Shown here in pieces: positions 1 through 6,193 of a stretch of DNA of 17,445 nt (position 1 is its first letter; every line of letters starts with the position of its first letter). Under the pieces are notes generated by a model. The model did no database searches. It was given only the letters and a program-made list of their open reading frames with translations, and was not told the DNA's origin. The position numbers and the translations under genes were made by a program. This DNA is from SOIA01 sp050116035 (GTDB taxonomy: Bacteria > Acidobacteriota > Aminicenantia > Aminicenantales > Aminicenantaceae), in assembly GCA_050116035.1 (NCBI GenBank), contig JASFPJ010000032.1:1-17445 (forward strand). The letters are read 5' to 3'.

Positions 1-2
1 GA

Positions 3-59
3 AAAAAATTACGCGAACAGTTCTCGGATGAGAAAGTCTTTTCCTTGAAGACGTTCTGA
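3..59 (+). CDS. possible 3' end of a truncated gene
   Basis: An open frame enters from the left edge and ends at TGA 57-59, giving an 18-residue charged tail (KKLREQFSDEKVFSLKTF). The composition looks like a protein C-terminus and the frame would converge with the downstream minus-strand gene. It is too short to assign to a family and could be chance. Confidence 0.25.
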   Translation, partial: KKLREQFSDEKVFSLKTF

Positions 60-105
60 CTTCTGACTGATCCTTTATGCGAGTTGATTTTTTCCTGTTC
101 GGTGG

Positions 106-1875
106 CTATTCCTGCATCTTTTTCTTCAAGTGACGAAGAGGAAGGGCGCCATAACTGAGCAGTTTGTCCAGGAATTCTTTTTTGCTGAAGGAGTCGCCTT
201 TCAGGCTTTTGTATGCTTTTTCCATATCCAGGATTTCCTGATAACCCACATAGGCGAAAGCCGCCTCACCTGGATTGAGGATGATGCTGTTCCATTTTCT
301 TTCTGCCTCAGCCTGAGTCTGAAAGCCGTTTAGCGTCATATACGGGATTGCTTGATCCTTTGTCATGCCTCCTTGATGGACATTGAGCTCGAGCTGAAAA
401 TCCAGAACAGTTTTAAGCAGATTTTTGAGCTGATTCAAGCGAAGTGTGAGGTTGTAGTCTCCGAAACCTGAAAACACAAGCAGCTCTTCGCAGGGGACTG
501 GCCAGCTTTTGATTAAGGCCTTGTTGGGATAGAGTTTTCTGACAAGAGATGGGTGTTTTCCAGTGAAATACAGAGGAATGAATTCTCCTGGATAAATTTT
601 GCGGACAGTCCAGTAGTAGAGGTAGGAGTTATTGTATTCTGTGAGAAAAGAGTCTGTTTGCTCTTCATCCCAGTCTTCGCAGATGGGAGAGACTTGAATA
701 TAGGGAGTTCCGGTGCTTTCATAGACTCCGGGAGTAACAGTGCGAACCATCATGATTCCCTGATAGCAGAGAGGCATGGTTTCAATATCGAAATTGCCTT
801 CATGGAGAGTAATCAGTTGATTGTTTGAAATAAAATTCTTTATTTCATTCGCTGTATCTTTGATCCTGTTAATGTACTCATTTTTGGATACATGCTCTCC
901 CGTAATCCTTTCCATGACATGAGAGATGACTTCATTGTAGAGTTGGTCTTTGGTGAGACCAGGAGGAGGATTTTGCAAGTCGATCTTTGGATCCATGATG
1001 TTATAAAACGGAACACAGGTGAAGAACATATCGCGTCGGATATTGTTATAATCTGCTGTGGCTCGGCTGATGAGTTCCGGGAGAGGAATGTCATTCTGCA
1101 GAGTCAACCGCAAGAGCCGTGAGTGGACCTGCTGTCCCATGCGGAAGTTTCCGGTGGAGCGGGGAAGAAGTTCATTCTTGAGAAAGTTATGGTAGTCTTC
1201 CAATGCGGGCAGGACTTTATTCAGGCCATCCTGAAGTTTAGATTTGCTGTCTGGGGGCGAGTTCTCAATCAGTCCGGGAAGCGTGTTTTTATAGAAATTC
1301 AGTATGGCTGGAAACTGCTTGATCGCTGTTTCTGTGTATAACTGAGGTGGTGTTTTCAGGTTTTCTTTGGTTTGTTTGATGAACTTAGGCAGGTCTTTCA
1401 GTCTTTCAACAGCATTTTTCGCCCGTGTCTCTAACGGAGCAAATTCTTTCGCAAAGAGGCTCTGGATGCAGTCTCGAAAGATCTCATTGAAAAAAATAGG
1501 ATTGTATTCCCAGGGGAGGAGATTTTCATTCCTGAGAACCTCCATATCCAAGGCGTCACGCATTATTTCGTGGTCGATCCGGACTTCTGGACTCAACTGA
1601 GTGACATCCACTTCGGCCACGAATTCCTGGTTAAAGTTATCCAGAGTCTCCATGCGTTTCTCCAGATTTTTCTCGCTGAAGTCTTCCAGCTTGTCGTCGT
1701 AGGCATGGAAACCCGCAAGAGTCGCCGCCGTCGGGTAGAATTTCCAGAGTTCATCGAGATAGCTTTCCAGGGTTTTTTGAAATTTTTCGTCTTCCTTATT
1801 GTTTTGAGAGAGAGACAGACCCGTACTTGCTAAAATAATCAGGAAAATAGCGAGGGGAATGATTGTCTTCTTCAT
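106..1875 (-). CDS. secreted DUF885-family protein, probable pseudoenzyme
   Basis: This 589-residue protein starts with a clear signal peptide (MKKTIIPLAIFLIILAS, cleavage near residue 23). I chose ATG 1873-1875 because GAGGAGG lies just upstream; a longer frame to 2058 adds residues with no signal character and overlaps the next gene. The C-terminal half follows the DUF885 (PF05960) pattern: the metal-motif region at 423-431, HPSLVRKLY at 441-449, CEE at 462-464, H500, the PGEAAFAYVGYQEI block at 535-548 and a final G-ALPL-L element. Family members normally carry HExxPGH and EGW. Here these positions read R425-K426-I-Y-P-G-E431 and K456-S457-W458, so the expected ligands are gone although the surrounding sequence is intact. 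The likely location is periplasm or cell exterior. The role is unknown: perhaps a binding protein derived from a metallopeptidase-like ancestor. The family assignment is from memory of motifs. Confidence 0.75.
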   Translation of the reverse strand: MKKTIIPLAIFLIILASTGLSLSQNNKEDEKFQKTLESYLDELWKFYPTAATLAGFHAYDDKLEDFSEKNLEKRMETLDNFNQEFVAEVDVTQLSPEVRIDHEIMRDALDMEVLRNENLLPWEYNPIFFNEIFRDCIQSLFAKEFAPLETRAKNAVERLKDLPKFIKQTKENLKTPPQLYTETAIKQFPAILNFYKNTLPGLIENSPPDSKSKLQDGLNKVLPALEDYHNFLKNELLPRSTGNFRMGQQVHSRLLRLTLQNDIPLPELISRATADYNNIRRDMFFTCVPFYNIMDPKIDLQNPPPGLTKDQLYNEVISHVMERITGEHVSKNEYINRIKDTANEIKNFISNNQLITLHEGNFDIETMPLCYQGIMMVRTVTPGVYESTGTPYIQVSPICEDWDEEQTDSFLTEYNNSYLYYWTVRKIYPGEFIPLYFTGKHPSLVRKLYPNKALIKSWPVPCEELLVFSGFGDYNLTLRLNQLKNLLKTVLDFQLELNVHQGGMTKDQAIPYMTLNGFQTQAEAERKWNSIILNPGEAAFAYVGYQEILDMEKAYKSLKGDSFSKKEFLDKLLSYGALPLRHLKKKMQE

Positions 1876-1941
1876 TGGATCCTCCTCAATGAGTACTTTT
1901 GCTCCTAAGCAATTTACGTGATTTTTTGTTCTTCTAACTTT

Positions 1942-1970
1942 ATTATAGTCGATTTTACTCTTTTTGTGAA
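1942..1970 (-). promoter_or_regulatory. sigma-70-type promoter of the DUF885 gene
   Basis: Reading the minus strand, TTCACA (1970-1965) is followed after exactly 17 bases by a perfect TATAAT (1947-1942). The implied transcript starts near 1935 and has a leader of about 60 bases before the ATG at 1875. It is the best promoter match in the window. Confidence 0.65.
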
Positions 1971-2030
1971 ATTGCAATCCTAACAAAAATGAAGGCTGGA
2001 GGCAACACTCTGATGCACTGAAATCCGGTC

Positions 2031-3032
2031 TTAAAACTGGATAACCGCTGAGCCCCACGTGTAGCCAGAGCCGAAAGCAGTGAGAACGACTGTGTCGCCT
2101 TCCTTAATCCTTCCGTTTTTCAAGGCTTCATCCATAGCAATGGGGATGGAAGCCGCAGTTGTGTTTCCTATACGATCTATGTTTCTGATTACTTTTTCAA
2201 CAGGAATTTTCAAATTTCTCGCCACCATCAGGGAGATCCTGTCATTTGCCTGATGGGGGATAAGATGATCCACATCTTCAATAGTGATGTTGTTGTGCTC
2301 GAGCGCAGTTCTTACAGCGGCGGGCATTTTTTCTGATGCGTTCTTGAAAACGTTCCGTCCACTCATGTAGGGGTAATATTTTTTTTCATCGAAATACTCT
2401 TTTTTGAACGTCGGGTTATCTTTTGGGCTTGGCCTTTCCATCCAGAGGTCTGACATGTAATTGCCATCCGAGAAAAGGTGTGTGGATAAGATGCCTCTGC
2501 CGTCATCTTTGTCGTTGGGTTCAAGAATAACAGCGGCCCCTCCGTCCCCAAAGAGCACAGCCAGATCTCTTCCGTCATCAGAATAGTCAAGGTTTGATGT
2601 TTGCACCTCTGCGGCCACAACGAGAATTTTTTTGTACGTTTGAGCCTTGATATACTGGTCAGCCACAGAAATCGCGTATATGAAACCCGTACATTGATTT
2701 CTCACATCAAGAGCACCGATTCCGGAAAGACCCAGTTTGGCTTGGACCATGACACCTATTCCCGGAAAATAGTGATCAGGAGATAGTGTGGCGGCGATGA
2801 TAAAATCTATCTCTGATTTGTCGATTTTCGCGTCTTCTATGGCTCGCAGAGCCGCCTCATAGCCGAGATCGGAACTTCCCACACCGGGCTCCACATAGTG
2901 CCTCTCAACAATTCCTGACCTTTGACGGATCCACTCATCGGAGGTGTTCATCTTTTTTTCGAGGTCGAAATTTGTCACGACTCTGGGAGGGACAAAATGG
3001 CCGGTTCCAGTGATAACTGATTTTAAATTCAT
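2031..3032 (-). CDS. beta-ketoacyl-ACP synthase III family protein
   Basis: This 333-residue protein has the full KAS III layout. It opens with GTGHFVPPRVVTN and DEWIRQRSGI, carries the active-site cysteine C114 in RNQCTGF, then H260 in IPHQAN and N290 in GNTTAAS, and ends with the glycine loop FGSGYTWGSA. The Cys-His-Asn triad is intact, so it should condense an acyl-CoA or acyl-ACP with malonyl-ACP in the cytoplasm. An insertion at about 190-230 (LWMERPSPKDNP onward) makes it longer at this point than typical FabH; it may shape acyl specificity. The start at 3032 gives the usual N-terminus but has no Shine-Dalgarno. It lies close to the dehydrogenase and alpha-oxoamine synthase genes, which suggests a dedicated lipid role rather than housekeeping FabH, but that is inference. 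An OleA-like or other thiolase-fold role is less likely. Confidence 0.88.
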   Translation of the reverse strand: MNLKSVITGTGHFVPPRVVTNFDLEKKMNTSDEWIRQRSGIVERHYVEPGVGSSDLGYEAALRAIEDAKIDKSEIDFIIAATLSPDHYFPGIGVMVQAKLGLSGIGALDVRNQCTGFIYAISVADQYIKAQTYKKILVVAAEVQTSNLDYSDDGRDLAVLFGDGGAAVILEPNDKDDGRGILSTHLFSDGNYMSDLWMERPSPKDNPTFKKEYFDEKKYYPYMSGRNVFKNASEKMPAAVRTALEHNNITIEDVDHLIPHQANDRISLMVARNLKIPVEKVIRNIDRIGNTTAASIPIAMDEALKNGRIKEGDTVVLTAFGSGYTWGSAVIQF

Positions 3033-3046
3033 TGCTTTTGCAGCCG

Positions 3047-3075
3047 ATTATAATGGATAAAAAAAGAAAAATAAA
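3047..3075 (-). promoter_or_regulatory. possible promoter of the KAS III gene
   Basis: On the minus strand a perfect TATAAT (3052-3047) lies 17 bases from a weak TTTATT (3075-3070). The start of transcription would fall near 3040, only about 8 bases before the ATG at 3032, and no ribosome-binding site is visible, so the message may be nearly leaderless. The ATTATAAT core reads TATAAT on both strands. Confidence 0.4.
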
Positions 3076-3147
3076 GACTAATTTTATTGATTCTAGTAAA
3101 ATGAAAAAGTGGCATGCATGCGATTAAAGAATGACGGAGGAACCGCT

Positions 3148-3603
3148 TTGAGAAAATACTTCTTTCTTTTTCTTTTCATTTTCGGCTTGACTCTCTTTCC
3201 TTTCGCTCAGGAAGAAGATGTCCTGAAGATTGAGATTTCTGTGAGTCCGAAAAATCTTTCCCGAAGCCAGGAGGGGAAACTCATCATGAAACTCATTCTT
3301 CAGGAAGGAATGGTCATCAATCCTCAACCCTCTTTTACCATCCAGTTCAGTCCCATGGAGGGGATTATTTTTAATAAAAATAAATTTACAGATTCAGATC
3401 TGAATATTGAGATCCTGGAAGAAATGGGAGAGGAATACTTGAATTTAAAGGATCCTTTCGAAATACCTTTTACGATCAGCCCGGATGCGGCGAAAGGCAA
3501 CCATCATTTTGAGGGGAGAATAGACTATTTCGTCTGTTCTAAAGAAGAAGGATGGTGTTTGAAAAGCCATTTAAAATTTACTGTTTCTCTGTCCATCAAT
3601 TAA
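3148..3603 (+). CDS. small secreted DsbD N-domain-like protein
   Basis: This 151-residue protein begins with a strong signal peptide (MRKYFFLFLFIFGLTLFPFA, cleaved near Q21). I chose TTG 3148 because GGAGG at 3136-3140 sits at the right distance and the frame then opens directly on the signal peptide; an ATG at 3109 would add 13 residues that spoil it. The mature part is predicted all-beta, and near the end has a Cys pair, C130 and C137, in a Y-F-V-C-S-K-E-E-G-W-C context. This resembles the N-terminal immunoglobulin-like domain of DsbD, which passes electrons to periplasmic thiol partners. The membrane and thioredoxin domains of DsbD are absent. It is divergent from the KAS III gene and convergent with the dehydrogenase gene. 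Function is uncertain; it might be an orphan thiol-redox domain. Confidence 0.65.
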   Translation: MRKYFFLFLFIFGLTLFPFAQEEDVLKIEISVSPKNLSRSQEGKLIMKLILQEGMVINPQPSFTIQFSPMEGIIFNKNKFTDSDLNIEILEEMGEEYLNLKDPFEIPFTISPDAAKGNHHFEGRIDYFVCSKEEGWCLKSHLKFTVSLSIN

Positions 3604-3835
3604 GAAAAAGGGGACAGGCAACTTTTTTTTAAAAAAATCACTGGTTTTACTCTCCCAATAGTTTTGAAAAGCTTTTTGGATGTCATTGCGAGCGAAGCGT
3701 GGCAATCCCGTATGGAAAGAATTCATATTTTTCTACGAGATTGCTTCACTCTGCCCGCAATGACATTTTTATCCTCAGTGTCATTAATAATAGTGTTGTC
3801 CAATCACTGAGTGCTTGGGCCTGTCCCCTTTTTTT
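3604..3835. repeat. MITE/REP-like inverted-repeat element between convergent genes
   Basis: A perfect 15-bp terminal inverted repeat, AAAAAGGGGACAGGC at 3605-3619 and its complement at 3819-3833, bounds the entire space between two convergent genes. The left end touches the TAA stop at 3601-3603 and the right end touches the TAG stop read from 3838 to 3836. A second imperfect palindrome lies inside. There is no coding potential. The ends resemble the GGGGACAGG-type repeats often found dispersed in environmental bacterial genomes; copy number here is unknown. Confidence 0.7.
3680..3766. repeat. inner imperfect palindrome (GTCATTGCGAGCGAAGCG type)
   Basis: ATGTCATTGCGAGCGAAGCG from 3680 pairs imperfectly with the arm ending GCCCGCAATGACAT at 3766, with a loop of about 30 bases. 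This sequence type is a familiar dispersed intergenic palindrome in many bacterial genomes. Transcribed, it would fold into a long hairpin that could serve as a bidirectional terminator for the two convergent genes. Confidence 0.65.
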
Positions 3836-4807
3836 CTACAGACAATTATTTTCGATGTACCAGTTGATTGTTTCCTGTACGGCTTCCTGAAGAGTGTAAC
3901 GAGGTTGAAAAGACAATTTCTCTGTGGCTTTGCTTGTGTCCGCAATCCAACCCTTCTGTTTCATATCTTGGAATTTATTCCGGTCGAAGATAGTCGGAGA
4001 TCTTCTTATTCTGCTTCTTATTTCAGAGGTTAGAGCGGCAAGATAAAGTAAAGGAAGGGGAATCTTCACTTTTTTTAATCCTATCCCCAATGCCTGGCCC
4101 GCGGCTCGGCCGATATCATCCCAGTTGTGGGGGACTGGATTCGCAATATTGAATATCTCGCCACTTGCCAGCTCTTTCTGGGAGCAGAGATAAGAGGCTT
4201 CGACGAGATCTTTGACATAACACAGGCTCACTCGCATCGGTTTTGAAGCGAGTGTTGGAAGGATTCCTCGTTTTATCCATTTGAAATAGTTAAGGGAGTC
4301 AATATCTCTCGGGCCAAAAACAGCTCCGATTCGCAGGATGACTACCGGATAGCTATCCTTGAATTTTAATGCGACGGTTTCACCCAGGAGTTTACTCCGG
4401 CCGTAATCGGTGATGGGGTGAGCTGGAGTCGTTTCTTGCACAGGCCCACTATCAGAGGAAGGCCCGACAGCCGCGAGGCTGCTGAGGTAGATAATTCTTT
4501 TCGGGAAGACCTTTTGAGTCTGGAGAGCCTTGAAAAGACTTGCTGTCCCTTGATGATTTACTGTATAATAATCAGCCGCCCTGGAAGCTTTTGTTATTCC
4601 GGCAGCATGGAAGACATAATCAATGCCTGCGGGGAGCGAAGGAAAGGAGAAGAGATCTCCTTTGAGAAGTTGAATGTCGAGTCCTTTTACCCATTTGAGA
4701 TTATTCAGATTCCGGACGAGCGCAAACACCTCAGTGTTCTTCTTGAGAAACAGTTCAATGAGGTGACTCCCGATGAAGCCAGTTCCTCCAGTGATGAGGA
4801 CTTTCAT
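3836..4807 (-). CDS. extended short-chain dehydrogenase / NAD-dependent epimerase family protein
   Basis: This is a 323-residue extended SDR. The Rossmann motif TGGTGFIG is at residues 6-13, FHAAG at 66-70, the catalytic serine region SSLAAVG at 109-115, and the Y135xxxK139 pair in DYGRSKLLGE. The start at ATG 4807 gives the standard MKVLITGG opening; TTG 4843 or ATG 4837 would add 10-12 extra residues and none has a strong ribosome-binding site. It is divergent from the serine palmitoyltransferase-like gene. Bacterial ketosphinganine reductases (CerR-type, established in Caulobacter) belong to this extended-SDR class, so reduction of a 3-keto sphingoid base is a reasonable guess from context. 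A sugar epimerase or 3-beta-hydroxysteroid-type dehydrogenase remains possible. The last residues (ENNCL) end exactly where the repeat element begins. Confidence 0.85.
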   Translation of the reverse strand: MKVLITGGTGFIGSHLIELFLKKNTEVFALVRNLNNLKWVKGLDIQLLKGDLFSFPSLPAGIDYVFHAAGITKASRAADYYTVNHQGTASLFKALQTQKVFPKRIIYLSSLAAVGPSSDSGPVQETTPAHPITDYGRSKLLGETVALKFKDSYPVVILRIGAVFGPRDIDSLNYFKWIKRGILPTLASKPMRVSLCYVKDLVEASYLCSQKELASGEIFNIANPVPHNWDDIGRAAGQALGIGLKKVKIPLPLLYLAALTSEIRSRIRRSPTIFDRNKFQDMKQKGWIADTSKATEKLSFQPRYTLQEAVQETINWYIENNCL

Positions 4808-4938
4808 TGGTAAGATTGTATGAAAATTACTTTCCATGGTCAAACCTGAACCATATTAATATTAAGACATGAGAGAAAAAATTATAAGCGTGATGACGGG
4901 AACTTTTTTGAAAGAGGAGGAGTTTTAAGGAGGAGGCA

Positions 4939-6126
4939 GTGGTGAACATTTTTACTAAATGTTACGAATTCACACGCGCGGATGAGGCCATTGCCATGGG
5001 GATATATCCGTATTTCACGCCCATCCAGGAAGTTAAAGGCAACAATGTTGTTGTTGATGGGAGAGAGATGCTCATGGTTGGCTCCAACAACTACTTAGGG
5101 CTCCTGGATCATCCTAAGGTCATGAAAGCGGCTCAGGATGCTGTTCAAAAATACGGAGTGGCCACCTGTGGTTCAAGATTTTTAAACGGTACGCTGGACA
5201 TTCATGTTGAACTTGAGAAAAGACTGGCCAAATTCACAAAAAAAGAGGCTGCCCTTGCTTTCAGCACCGGTTTCCAAACGAACCAGGGCATTATTTCAAC
5301 CCTGATTGCAAAAGGAGACGCGGTCCTCACAGACAGGATGGTCCACGCCAGCATAGTCGATGCCTGCCGATTGTCTTATGGGAATGTCTACAAGTACAAG
5401 CACAATGACATGGATGACCTGGAGAGACAATTGGCATCCTTGGATAAGGATTCCGGGAGATTGATTGTTGTTGATGGCGTCTACAGCATGGAAGGCGACC
5501 TGACCAACCTGCCAGGAGTCGTCAAGCTCGCCAAGAAATACGATGCAAAAGTTATGGTGGATGATGCGCATGGCATAGGCGTCATGGGAAAGAACGGAAA
5601 GGGGACTTGTGAGCATTTCGGCGTCGAGGATGATGTCGACCTGGTGATGGGGACATTCAGCAAATCTTTTGCCTCTTTGGGAGGATTTGTTGCCGGAGAC
5701 AAAAAAGTCATCTCTTACATCAAACACTTTGCTCGGTCCATGATTTTCAGTGCGAGCATCACTCCCGCTTCTGTCGCGTCAGTGCTGGCCACGCTTGATA
5801 TAATAGAGAATGAACCTGAAAGAAGAGAAAGGCTGTGGAGTATCACAAAAAATATGAAGACCCGGATCCAGGCTCTCGGTTACAACACAGGCCCCACAGA
5901 AACACCGATCATTCCACTTATCATCGGCGGTGATGAGTTGGCTTTCATGTTGTGGAAGCTCATTAAAGATGAGGGCCTTTTCACGAATCCTGTGATCTAT
6001 CCCGCCGTTCCCAAGGGTAAGGCTTTGATAAGGACAAGCTATTCAGCGACTCATTCAGATGAACAGCTCGATAAAGTGATCGCGACTTTTGAGAGATGTG
6101 GCAAGCAGCTGGGAATAATAAAATGA
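4939..6126 (+). CDS. spt: serine palmitoyltransferase-like alpha-oxoamine synthase
   Basis: This 395-residue PLP enzyme belongs to the family of serine palmitoyltransferase, KBL, AONS and ALAS. Visible landmarks are SNNYLGL at 49-55, GSRFLNGT at 78-85, the ring-stacking H136 in HASI, DDAHG at 208-212, and the PLP lysine K242 in GTFSKSFASLGGF. R365 follows the P-A-V-P loop at 355-358. The TFSKS lysine context and the YPYFTPIQ opening match bacterial serine palmitoyltransferases better than KBL, which has GTLGKALGG. The expected reaction is L-serine plus acyl-CoA or acyl-ACP to 3-ketosphinganine, in the cytoplasm. Two adjacent GTG codons, 4939 and 4942, follow AAGGAGGAGG (4927-4936); either could be used. 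The nearby SDR and KAS III support a sphingoid-lipid pathway. KBL or another oxoamine synthase activity cannot be excluded without assay. Confidence 0.8.
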   Translation: MVNIFTKCYEFTRADEAIAMGIYPYFTPIQEVKGNNVVVDGREMLMVGSNNYLGLLDHPKVMKAAQDAVQKYGVATCGSRFLNGTLDIHVELEKRLAKFTKKEAALAFSTGFQTNQGIISTLIAKGDAVLTDRMVHASIVDACRLSYGNVYKYKHNDMDDLERQLASLDKDSGRLIVVDGVYSMEGDLTNLPGVVKLAKKYDAKVMVDDAHGIGVMGKNGKGTCEHFGVEDDVDLVMGTFSKSFASLGGFVAGDKKVISYIKHFARSMIFSASITPASVASVLATLDIIENEPERRERLWSITKNMKTRIQALGYNTGPTETPIIPLIIGGDELAFMLWKLIKDEGLFTNPVIYPAVPKGKALIRTSYSATHSDEQLDKVIATFERCGKQLGIIK

Positions 6127-6193
6127 AAGAAAAAAATCCAATTGGTGGGTCGACGTGCGTGCGTTTTCGTTTTGGATGATTGAAGAGAAACCA

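Noticed and set aside
1876..2058. N-terminal extension of the DUF885 protein to 2058
   Set aside because: It would overlap the KAS III stop, run through the promoter at 1942-1970 and put about 60 residues before a clear signal peptide with a good ribosome-binding site.
4903..4938. An 11-codon leader peptide (ATG to TAA) before the oxoamine synthase gene
   Set aside because: It has no ribosome-binding site of its own, codes for a nondescript acidic peptide, and its purine-rich run is explained by the synthase ribosome-binding site.
5296..5727. A 143-codon minus-strand frame opposite the oxoamine synthase
   Set aside because: It lies wholly within a strongly conserved coding gene, has no family features and no ribosome-binding site.
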